The notes beneath the pieces were generated by a model, which made no database searches, had not been told where the DNA came from, and saw only the letters and a list, made by a program, of their open reading frames with translations. From contig JAVBRU010000057.1 in the NCBI GenBank assembly GCA_031547595.1, forward strand, positions 1 to 30,276: a DNA stretch of 30,276 nucleotides, written 5' to 3'. Shown in pieces: positions 21,317 through 28,241 of the stretch. Origin of the DNA: JAVBRU01 sp031547595 (GTDB lineage: Bacteria; Bacillota; Clostridia; Christensenellales; Aristaeellaceae). The position numbers and the translations under genes were made by a program. How positions within the stretch are numbered: position 1 is the stretch's first letter; the number at the start of each line of letters is the position of its first letter.

Positions 21317-22306
21317 TCACAGCATCTTGATCAGCATATTCTTCTGCTCATCCATTTCCAGCTTGAGCAGCGAATCCTTCTCCAATTGCTTCAGTACGTC
21401 CGAAAAGCGCTTAAAGCCTATCACGCGCTCGGAATAATCAGGGTAGGCGGCCTGAATGTCGGCCTTAAGGATGGAGGGGTTGATGCGCTCGAACCCATCG
21501 TCCTTGTAGTGCTGCAGCTGCTCCGCAAACGCGGCCTGCCAGTTATCGCGGTTCAGCTGCTTTTTGTTCTCCGGCGCATCGGTATTGAGCGACACCAGCA
21601 CGTTGTAGTTGTCGTTCTTGATGCGAATGGTGCCAAACTTTTCCGCCAGCTTGGTCAGCAGCTTGCCAAAGCTGGCGCAGCCGTAGTTCTTTTCGTTAAA
21701 ATCGGGGCGAAGGCGAAGCAACACACCCTTGAGCTCGCTGGCGTACATTTCGTCGTCGTCCGTCTGCTCGGACAGGATGCCTTCCAACAGCTTGTTGAGC
21801 GCCGCGTCGTCCTGCGGCTCGCCCCCCTTGGCGGAGGCAGCCTTCTGGCGCTTGTCGCGGTTGACGGAGTTGACAGACTCTAGGAATTGAAACTCGTTGC
21901 ACGCGTTGATGAATATGCTGCTGGCCACTTCGCTGCGGGAGATGCCCAGTACGAACTTGCCCATGCTCTTTAGCTTGCCCACCAGCGGCGTATAATCACT
22001 ATCGCCAGACACAATGCAAAAACTGTCAATCAGCTCGTTGGTGTAGGCCACCTCCATGGCGTCCAGCACCAGCAAAATATCGGCGTTGTTTTTTTGCGCG
22101 ATACCATAGCGAAGGGACGGCACCACCGTGAATGTGTTGCTGAGCAAAATTTCCTTTAATTCATTAAAACGGTCGGTGTAGCCATACACCTTGCCAATCA
22201 GAATGTCGCCGCGGATTTTCACTTTTTCCAAAATATTGTTTAGCGTCGCCGCCTTGGCGCCGCAGTTTTCCAGGTCTACAAACAATGCAAAGCGTGCCGT
22301 ACTCAA
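21317..22306 (-). CDS. NYN-domain RNase with OST-HTH/LOTUS modules
   Basis: A 329-aa predicted RNA-processing protein. Residues about 5-150 are a NYN (PIN-like) nuclease with acidic positions in ALFVDLENCG, NNADILLVLDAMEVA and CIVSGDSDYTPL. Two helix-turn-helix modules follow: MYASELKGVLLRLRPDF...CASFGKLL, and INPSILKADIQAAYPDY...FKRFSDVLKQL, both like OST-HTH/LOTUS domains that bind RNA. TTG 22306 is preferred because AAAGGA lies 9 bases before it; the upstream TTG 22330 has no ribosome site. First gene of a likely operon with the glycosyltransferase. Target RNA unknown. Confidence 0.88.
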   Translation of the reverse strand: MSTARFALFVDLENCGAKAATLNNILEKVKIRGDILIGKVYGYTDRFNELKEILLSNTFTVVPSLRYGIAQKNNADILLVLDAMEVAYTNELIDSFCIVSGDSDYTPLVGKLKSMGKFVLGISRSEVASSIFINACNEFQFLESVNSVNRDKRQKAASAKGGEPQDDAALNKLLEGILSEQTDDDEMYASELKGVLLRLRPDFNEKNYGCASFGKLLTKLAEKFGTIRIKNDNYNVLVSLNTDAPENKKQLNRDNWQAAFAEQLQHYKDDGFERINPSILKADIQAAYPDYSERVIGFKRFSDVLKQLEKDSLLKLEMDEQKNMLIKML

Positions 22307-22345
22307 ATGATCCGATCCTTTCAAGCCCAAATAGGTCTACACTTT

Positions 22346-22354
22346 ATTATACCA
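22346..22354 (-). promoter_or_regulatory. Extended -10 promoter of the NYN gene
   Basis: On the minus strand TGG-TATAAT, an extended -10 element; no good -35 box. Divergent from spoVT. Confidence 0.55.
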
Positions 22355-22460
22355 CAGGATGGCAAATAATAAAAGCGGTTCATACGATTTGCCATGGCCT
22401 GCCCCTTGTTTTTACATTCCTGTCCAGCCTTTTGCTGCCTTTCGAATCCCAGCATATGAC

Positions 22461-22490
22461 GCATAAAAAGCCTTTTGCACGCCCATCCTA
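22461..22490 (+). promoter_or_regulatory. Possible sigma-G-like promoter of spoVT
   Basis: GCATA (22461-22465), 18 bp, CATCCTA (22484-22490) resembles forespore sigma-G promoters, and no sigma-A promoter is evident. spoVT is sigma-G-dependent in Bacillus subtilis, so the element is plausible but degenerate. Confidence 0.4.
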
Positions 22491-22526
22491 TGCTCGACCC
22501 AAGGATTTTCGAGGAGGAGTTTTTTC

Positions 22527-23081
22527 ATGAGAGCGACAGGCATAGTACGCAGAATAGACGAGCTGGGGCGCGTGGTTATCCCCAAGGAAATCCGCCGCAC
22601 GCTTCGTATTCGTGAAGGCGACCCACTGGAGATTTACACCGATCGCGATGGCGAAGTGATCCTCAAGAAGTATTCGCCCATTGGCGAGATGTCATCCTTT
22701 GCAAAAGATTACACCGAATCGCTGTTTCGCAGCCTCGGCCACATCGCCTGCATCGTAGACCGCGACCAGGTGGTAGCTGCCAGCGGCGTAAGCAAAAAAG
22801 AGCTGTGGGATAAACCCATCAGCCATGATTTGGAAACGGCCATCGCCAACCGGCAGACTGTCACCCTCAACCGCTTCAGCGGCGGCAAAATGGTGGCTGT
22901 CACCAACGAGGAGGATGTGTCCGGCTATACCGCCCAGGTGGTTTCGCCCATCATAGCCGATGGCGAGGCAATTGGCGCGGTGCTGCTTTTATCGCGCGAG
23001 CAAGGTGCCAAAATGGGCGATACAGAGGTCAAGGTGGCAGAAACCGCCGCCGGTATTGTGGGCCGTCAGATGGAGCAGTGA
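22527..23081 (+). CDS. spoVT: Stage V sporulation protein T
   Basis: A 184-aa transcription regulator of late forespore gene expression. Residues 1-50 form an AbrB/SpoVT swapped-hairpin DNA-binding domain (MRATGIVRRIDELGRVVIP, KEIRRTLRIREGDPLEIYTD), and the rest is a GAF-like domain ending ...EVKVAETAAGIVGRQMEQ. The length equals that of known SpoVT. ATG follows GAGGAGGAGTTTTTTC. It marks the host as a spore former or close relative. Single gene with a terminator. Confidence 0.95.
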   Translation: MRATGIVRRIDELGRVVIPKEIRRTLRIREGDPLEIYTDRDGEVILKKYSPIGEMSSFAKDYTESLFRSLGHIACIVDRDQVVAASGVSKKELWDKPISHDLETAIANRQTVTLNRFSGGKMVAVTNEEDVSGYTAQVVSPIIADGEAIGAVLLLSREQGAKMGDTEVKVAETAAGIVGRQMEQ

Positions 23082-23100
23082 CGGCGAGGGGGCACGCTGA

Positions 23101-23138
23101 GGCTGTCGCAACAAATAAAAAGTTGCGGCAGCCTTATT
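23101..23138 (+). terminator. Terminator of spoVT
   Basis: GGCTGTCGCAAC and GTTGCGGCAGCC pair over 12 positions with one wobble, loop of 9, then TTATT. It lies just past the convergent aldolase stop. Confidence 0.8.
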
Positions 23139-23143
23139 GTATT

Positions 23144-24178
23144 TCATGGCATCTTTGCAATATCCCGCACAAGCGCGTCCACTTCTGCGTCCGTAGTCGC
23201 CCAGGAGGTGCAAAAGCGCACGGCGGTCAGCTTCTCGTCGATCACTGCCCACTGCTCAAAGCCATAGGACGCGGCAAGGAACGCCCGCTGCGCCGCTGTG
23301 AGCAGTGGAAACTGCTGATTAGTGGGCGAATCGGCCATCATGGGAATGCCCTTGGCTACAAAGGCATCGCGCATGCGCAGCGCATAGGCGACGGCGCGGC
23401 GGCAAATGGAGAAATACAGATCGCCGGTAAAGAGCGTATCAAACTGCAGGCCCAACAAGCGCCCTTTTGCCAGCATGGCGCCGCGCTGCTTCATCATATA
23501 GCGGAAATCCACATCCAATGCGGGATTGGTAATGACCACCGCTTCGCCAAACAGCGCGCCGCACTTGGTGCCGCCGATGTAGAACACATCGCACAGCGTG
23601 GCAAGCTGCGGTAGCGTGATATCGCACGCCGGGCTGCCAAGGCCATAGCCCAAACGCGCACCGTCGATAAACAGTGGGATGCCGTAGGTTTTGCAAATGG
23701 CATACAGCGCGGTCAGCTCGGCTTGGCTATAGAGCAGCGCATTTTCGGTGGGGAAAGAGATATATACCATGCCCGGCTGCACGGTGTGCTCAAAGGCCGG
23801 GTCGGCGCGGTGGGCGAGGATATACTCCTCCACCTTGTCGGCAGTGATTTTGCCATTGGAGGGCAGCGCCAGCACTTTGTGGCCGGTCGCTTCGATCGCG
23901 CCGGTTTCGTGCACGTTGATATGCCCGCTATGTGCGCACAGCACGCCCTGGTGCGGGCGCAGCATGGCGCTGATCACCAACATATTGGCCTGCGTGCCGC
24001 CCACCAGAAAGTGCACGCCGGCACGTTCTGCCCCGCAGGCCGCGCGGATTTTCGCGCGCGCGGCCTCGCAGAAGGCATCTTCGCCATAGCCAGAGGTTTG
24101 CTCAAGGTTGGTTTCGGCCAGGCGTTTTAAGATATTCGGGTGGCAGCCCGCCACATAATCGCTTTGAAAATTGATCAT
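23144..24178 (-). CDS. ltaE: Low-specificity L-threonine aldolase
   Basis: A 344-aa PLP enzyme that cleaves threonine to glycine and acetaldehyde (or beta-hydroxy amino acids more broadly). It begins FQSDYVAGCHPNILKRL, has GGTQANMLVISAML (cofactor phosphate loop), HINVHETGAIE, IPLFIDGARLGYGL and the PLP lysine in YIGGTKCGALFGEAVV. ATG 24178 overlaps the serS stop (ATGA), so it is translationally coupled to serS and should respond to the same serine T-box. The longer frame upstream lies inside serS and is rejected. Confidence 0.9.
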   Translation of the reverse strand: MINFQSDYVAGCHPNILKRLAETNLEQTSGYGEDAFCEAARAKIRAACGAERAGVHFLVGGTQANMLVISAMLRPHQGVLCAHSGHINVHETGAIEATGHKVLALPSNGKITADKVEEYILAHRADPAFEHTVQPGMVYISFPTENALLYSQAELTALYAICKTYGIPLFIDGARLGYGLGSPACDITLPQLATLCDVFYIGGTKCGALFGEAVVITNPALDVDFRYMMKQRGAMLAKGRLLGLQFDTLFTGDLYFSICRRAVAYALRMRDAFVAKGIPMMADSPTNQQFPLLTAAQRAFLAASYGFEQWAVIDEKLTAVRFCTSWATTDAEVDALVRDIAKMP

Positions 24179-25446
24179 ACGCGCTTGCCAATCACATCGC
24201 AGCCCATGTAGGGACGCAGCGCTTCGGGCACGGTGACGGTGCCGTCTTCGTTCTGGTAGTTCTCCAAAATGGCGGCGACGGTGCGGCCCACAGCCACGCC
24301 GGAGCCGTTGAGGGTGTGGCACAGCTGCGGCTTGGCCTTTATATCCTCGCGGTAGCGGATGGCGGCGCGGCGCGCTTGGAAATCCTCGCAGTTGGAGCAG
24401 CTCGAAATCTCCACATAGCGGTTATAGCTGGGCATCCACACCTCGATATCGTAGGTCTTCGCGGCGGAAAAACCCATGTCCCCGGTGCTCAGGCACACCA
24501 CGCGGTAGGGCAGGCCCAAGAGCTGCAGCACTTTTTCGGCCTGCTGCGTCATGGATTCCAGCTCGTCATAGCTTTGCTCCGGCTTGCAGATTTTGACCAT
24601 TTCTACTTTATTAAATTGGTGCTGGCGGATATAGCCGCGGGTGTCGCGCCCGGCGCTGCCGGCTTCCGAGCGGAAGCACACGCTGTACGCCGCGTGGCGG
24701 ATGGGCAGCTTATCGCCCTCCAGGATCATATCGCGGTACATGTTGGTGACGGGCACCTCGGCTGTGGGAATGAGAAACATATCGGGGCCGACCTTGTAGG
24801 CGTCCTCTTCGAACTTGGGCAATTGGCCGGTGCCGGTCATCGTGGCACGGGTGACCATGTAGGGGGGGTACACCTCGTCAAAGCCATCGGCCACGTGGGT
24901 GTTGAGGAAGAACTGGATGATGCTGCGCTCCAGCCTCGCGCCCTGGCCGCGCAGGAACGTAAAACGCGCGCCGGACACCTTCGCGCCGGTCTCAAAATCC
25001 AGGATCCCCAGATCGGTGCCGATATCCCAGTGCGCCTTGGGCGTATAGGGAAACTCGCGGGGCGTGCCGATGCGGCGCTGCTCCACGTTTTCGCTGTCGT
25101 CCTTGCCAAGGGGCACGCTGTCGTGGGGGAAGTTTGGCAGGCGCAGCAGGATGTCGTTCATCTGCTCGTCGTAGAGCGCCACCTGCTTATCCAGCGCGGC
25201 AATATTATCGCCCACGCGGCGCATTTCTTCCATCACAGCGGTGGCATCTCCGCCCTGGCGTTTCACCGCAGCGATCTGCTTGCTGGCCTCGTTGCGCACG
25301 TTTTTAAGTGCCTCGGTCTCAGTCAACGCTTCGCGGCGTTTTTCGTCCAGCGAAAGCAGCTCGCTAATATCCAAAGAGGAGTTGCGCTTTTGCAGCGCCT
25401 CGATTAATTCCTGGGGGTTTTGACGAATCCTGCGGATGTCCAGCAT
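24175..25446 (-). CDS. serS: Seryl-tRNA synthetase
   Basis: A 423-aa class II aminoacyl-tRNA synthetase charging tRNA-Ser. The N-terminal antiparallel coiled coil that grips the long variable arm spans residues about 25-105. Class II motif 2 is FRSEAGSAGRDTRGYIRQHQF, and motif 3 is GSGVAVGRTVAAILENYQ. Full length with the usual MLDIRRIRQNP start; ATG is preceded by AAAAAGGAGGACATCCCC. Controlled by a T-box leader. The tRNA-Ser(CGA) at the left end of the window is one of its substrates. Confidence 0.97.
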   Translation of the reverse strand: MLDIRRIRQNPQELIEALQKRNSSLDISELLSLDEKRREALTETEALKNVRNEASKQIAAVKRQGGDATAVMEEMRRVGDNIAALDKQVALYDEQMNDILLRLPNFPHDSVPLGKDDSENVEQRRIGTPREFPYTPKAHWDIGTDLGILDFETGAKVSGARFTFLRGQGARLERSIIQFFLNTHVADGFDEVYPPYMVTRATMTGTGQLPKFEEDAYKVGPDMFLIPTAEVPVTNMYRDMILEGDKLPIRHAAYSVCFRSEAGSAGRDTRGYIRQHQFNKVEMVKICKPEQSYDELESMTQQAEKVLQLLGLPYRVVCLSTGDMGFSAAKTYDIEVWMPSYNRYVEISSCSNCEDFQARRAAIRYREDIKAKPQLCHTLNGSGVAVGRTVAAILENYQNEDGTVTVPEALRPYMGCDVIGKRV

Positions 25447-25466
25447 GGGGATGTCCTCCTTTTTTC

Positions 25467-25702
25467 AATAAAAAAACCGCCCTGTAGAAATTGCTCTAGG
25501 GACGGAAAACCGCGGTGCCACCCTGATTGCCGCGGATCAAAACCCGGCGGCCACTCAACAGCGCTGTAATGGGCGCAGCCCCGACGGCTCGTCGCCGCCC
25601 GCTCCCAGGTGGAATGCCAGTCTCTGCGTTGCCGCCTTGCACCAAATGGCGGCTCTCTGTGAAAACGCGGAGGAATGACCGTCCCGTTCTTCGCGGTATG
25701 CG
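25467..25702 (-). promoter_or_regulatory. T-box riboswitch, serine type
   Basis: The conserved T-box sequence AGGGTGGCACCGCGG (minus strand, 25510-25524) lies in a 235-base leader just before serS. An AGAGA-type bulge and GC-rich Stem I precede it. A TCC triplet in GGCATTCCACC (complement of 25611-25613) is a plausible serine specifier; I assign it from position and the downstream gene, not from a full fold. Uncharged tRNA-Ser would stabilise the antiterminator and switch on serS and the aldolase. Confidence 0.93.
25470..25505 (-). terminator. T-box terminator hairpin
   Basis: CCGTCCCT ... AGGGCGG pairs and is followed by TTTTTTT on the minus strand. Its 5' arm overlaps the region that pairs with the T-box sequence in the antiterminator. 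Confidence 0.9.
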
Positions 25703-25707
25703 CATTT

Positions 25708-25736
25708 ATTATACCCCAGCACCGCGCTGTTTGCAA
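25708..25736 (-). promoter_or_regulatory. Promoter of the T-box/serS transcript
   Basis: On the minus strand TTGCAA (25731-25736), 17 bp, TATAAT (complement of 25708-25713). Confidence 0.85.
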
Positions 25737-25827
25737 GCGCCTTTTATAAAACATTTGTTTAAGTCAATATTAGGGCGTGATTCTAATTCTCTGGCAAATC
25801 TATTCGCTATGTTTTTCGAAACTTGCT

Positions 25828-25866
25828 CTAAAAAGTGCACCTGCGAATAAACCGCAGGCGCACTTT
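25828..25866 (-). terminator. Terminator of the TelA/PotD-like operon
   Basis: AAAGTGC-A-CCTGCG and CGCAGG-C-GCACTTT form a 13-bp stem with one mismatch and a 7-base loop. On the minus strand the stem is followed by TTTTTAG. It lies beyond the MITE-like element, about 135 bp from the potD-like stop. Confidence 0.8.
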
Positions 25867-25870
25867 AAAC

Positions 25871-25998
25871 TAGGGTGTGTTTCAAAAGCCATGTCATGCA
25901 TCTTTGAGGGCTAGAAGCGCCATTCTGCGTTGTCAAACCTTGAACTGGCGCTTTACCCCCGCGAAGCTACACGCCCCAGACTTTTCAAACACGTCCTA
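25871..25998. mobile_element. MITE-like element, 128 bp
   Basis: Imperfect 18-bp terminal inverted repeats TAGGGTGTGTTTCAAAAG (25871-25888) and the complement TAGGACGTGTTTGAAAAG (25981-25998) agree at 15 of 18 positions. An internal perfect stem AAGCGCCA/TGGCGCTT (25915-25922, 25946-25953) and no coding frame fit a non-autonomous element. It sits two bases past the potD-like stop, between that gene and its terminator. A related end-like sequence TAGGGCGTGATTC lies at 25771. Confidence 0.65.
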
Positions 25999-26000
25999 AT

Positions 26001-27098
26001 TTACCGAATTTCTTTCCACAGCTTGGCATACTTTTGCAGGGCGTTGGCGTCATGCAGGAACGCTTCGCAGCGGGTCAGTTCTTCTAAGCTTGGGAACATG
26101 ATTTTGTTGCCGCCAAACTCCGCCCACGCGCCCTGGATGGGCGACACATAGCCGATCTTGGTCATATTGCGAACAGCGATGTTTGGGCGGCACATGAAGT
26201 TAATAAACTGGTAGGCCGCGGTGAGGTTCTTGGTGCCCTTCATGATCACAAAGCCGTCCACCCACTTGTTGGAGCCTTCCTTGGGGATCACGTAGGCGAG
26301 GTTGGGGTTGCGGTCAATGGCTGTTTTGGCGTCGCCGGAATAAACAACGCCAAGGGCGGCTTCGCCCGCCACCATTTTGTCGCGGATGGTTTCGCTCTCG
26401 TTATATCCAAGCACGAGAGAGCGCACCGCTTGCAACTTCGTCTTCACTTCGCCAAGCTGCGCATCATCGCCGGAGTTAAGGCTGTATCCCAGCATCTTGA
26501 GCGCCGCGCCCAATGTGTCGCGCTGGGAATCCAGCATCAGCACCTTGCCCTTATAGCGGGTGTCAAACAGCGCTGTCCAGCTGTCAACCGGCTCGTTAAC
26601 CAGCTTTTTGTTGTACAGAATGCCGAGCGTGCCCACCATGTAGGGCACCACATAGTCGTTTTCGGGATCGTAGGAGGGGTTGAGGTAGTCCGCAGCCACG
26701 TTTTTGAGGTTGGGGAGCTGGCTCTTGTCCAGTTTTTCCAGCATGCCTTCCTTGATCAGGCGGTCAATGGTATAATCCGAGGGCACCAGCACGTCATACG
26801 CGCCGGGGTTTTTGCTGACCGCCTCATACATGGCTTCGTTGCTCTCAAACTCGCTATACTCCACCTTGATGGCATATTCCGCTTCAAAATCGGCCAGGGT
26901 GTCAAGGTCAATATACTCGCTGGCGTTATACACCCGCAGCGTACCCACATACTGAATGGCCGGGCGCTTGGTAGGCGCGGGGGTGTTGGTGGCGCTGATG
27001 CGGGCAGAGGGCTGGTTGCCGGACGTACAACCGCTCATCGCCAGCACAAGGGTGCACACCGTGATAAGCAGCACGATTTTCTTGATATTCTTTTGCAC
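26001..27098 (-). CDS. potD: PotD-like polyamine-binding lipoprotein
   Basis: A 365-aa extracellular solute-binding lipoprotein, family 1 spermidine/putrescine type. Signal peptide with lipobox LAMSGC (cleavage before Cys24), a Thr/Pro-rich tether, then LRVYNASEYIDLDTLADFEAEY, YDVLVPSDYTIDRLIKEGMLEKLD, VVPYMVGTLGILYNKK, and the C-terminal AAYQFINFMCRPNIAVRN, all typical of PotD. GTG start two bases after the telA stop, with GGGAG inside the telA end, so it is translated with TelA. It is the only potD-like gene here and may serve PotABC 6.4 kb away, or act with the vWA/substrate-binding protein of its own operon. The symbol reflects family, not proven partner. Confidence 0.88.
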   Translation of the reverse strand: MQKNIKKIVLLITVCTLVLAMSGCTSGNQPSARISATNTPAPTKRPAIQYVGTLRVYNASEYIDLDTLADFEAEYAIKVEYSEFESNEAMYEAVSKNPGAYDVLVPSDYTIDRLIKEGMLEKLDKSQLPNLKNVAADYLNPSYDPENDYVVPYMVGTLGILYNKKLVNEPVDSWTALFDTRYKGKVLMLDSQRDTLGAALKMLGYSLNSGDDAQLGEVKTKLQAVRSLVLGYNESETIRDKMVAGEAALGVVYSGDAKTAIDRNPNLAYVIPKEGSNKWVDGFVIMKGTKNLTAAYQFINFMCRPNIAVRNMTKIGYVSPIQGAWAEFGGNKIMFPSLEELTRCEAFLHDANALQKYAKLWKEIR

Positions 27099-27100
27099 TG

Positions 27101-28228
27101 TTACTCTCCCTTCGCGCTTTCCAGCCGCGCAAGCTCCCGCTCCCCCGTCTCCGCCAGCACGCGGAATTGGGCGACGGTCTCGTGCATCTTGGGCAATGCC
27201 TGCTGCTTGAACGCCGCAATATCCTCCAGCGCCGCAATGGTATCCAGGAAGGCTTGCTTCAGCACTTCGGGCGATAGGGTGCTGGCAGTGGCCTGCTTTT
27301 GAATGGCAGCGCCCTGCTCGCGCAGCATCCGGCCGGTGGAGGAAATGATGTTGCTGGTGGTTTCGTTCAAAAGATCGATCTTCTTGAGCACGATTTTCTG
27401 GTTATACAGCGCGCTGGCCACCATCACTGCGGTGCGAAGCGCCGTGACGGTGACGGTTTTCGCCCGGTCCACGCCGCGGATCAGCTCTTTGTTGTTGCGG
27501 CGCACCACTTCCATGGCGATCATGCCCTGGTGGTTGACTACGGCCATCTGCTGCATATCCATCACGCGCTGGCGAAGCGGGAACAGCACTTCCTCCGTGA
27601 CGAAGCGGATTTTTTCTTCGTCCTCGTTATTCAGCTTCGCGCGCTCGATCTGCGCACTGATTTCCTCGTCCATCGCCATGCCAAGGGCCAGCTCCATGTT
27701 GAGCTTCTTGGTCATTTCGCGAAGGGCGTCTTCTTCCAGCTCCAGGGTGGTGTTGTCGTTTTTCAGGGTGGCCTTGCCCGCGTCCAGCGATACGATGATG
27801 TCCTGAATCACGCCGTCCGCGCGCTCGTACTTCTCAAAATAGCGGCGGATGGGGTTGAACAGCTTGCCCAGCACGCCTTCCTTGGTGAAATCCAGCATGG
27901 AAGGGTCGAGGTTTTTGATTTCGCGGTGCAGGTCGGCCAGGCTGTTGGATACCACGCTGCCGTCCTCACCGCCCTTGGAGAGGTTGCCCACGGTGGTTTG
28001 CAGCAGCGAGTTTTTGCGCGCGGAGCTTTGCAGCGTGTCCATGGCAAATGCATCGATGGATTTAACGATCTTGCGCTTTTCCGCAATCTGATCCAAATTA
28101 AGCGCCATGATCTGGCTGGTGTTTTCAAGCGCCTGCTTTTGAATGTCCGTCAATGCGGCAGGGGCAGGCGCCACCAGGGCGTTCACTTCTTTTTTGACTT
28201 CGTCCGTGTTTACGATTTCCATGTTCAT
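27101..28228 (-). CDS. telA: Toxic anion resistance protein TelA
   Basis: A 375-aa cytoplasmic, mostly helical TelA-family protein linked to tellurite, antibiotic and envelope-stress resistance by an unknown mechanism. Family features are the ALEDIAAFKQQALPKMHETV end, the GKLFNPIRRYFEKYE segment, NTSQIMALNLDQIAEKRKIV and VVNHQGMIAMEVVRRNNKELIRGVDRAKTVTVTALRTAVMVA. ATG 28228 has AAAGGAGCGAACACT upstream; the longer open frame overlaps the previous gene and is rejected. Usually TelA is paired with XpaC-like proteins; here it is between a vWA membrane protein and a PotD-like lipoprotein. Confidence 0.93.
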   Translation of the reverse strand: MNMEIVNTDEVKKEVNALVAPAPAALTDIQKQALENTSQIMALNLDQIAEKRKIVKSIDAFAMDTLQSSARKNSLLQTTVGNLSKGGEDGSVVSNSLADLHREIKNLDPSMLDFTKEGVLGKLFNPIRRYFEKYERADGVIQDIIVSLDAGKATLKNDNTTLELEEDALREMTKKLNMELALGMAMDEEISAQIERAKLNNEDEEKIRFVTEEVLFPLRQRVMDMQQMAVVNHQGMIAMEVVRRNNKELIRGVDRAKTVTVTALRTAVMVASALYNQKIVLKKIDLLNETTSNIISSTGRMLREQGAAIQKQATASTLSPEVLKQAFLDTIAALEDIAAFKQQALPKMHETVAQFRVLAETGERELARLESAKGE

Positions 28229-28241
28229 AGTGTTCGCTCCT

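Noticed and set aside
24178..24322. 48-residue N-terminal extension of the threonine aldolase
   Set aside because: It lies inside serS in another frame, is arginine-rich and unlike the family; ATG 24178 overlaps the serS stop and matches the family start.
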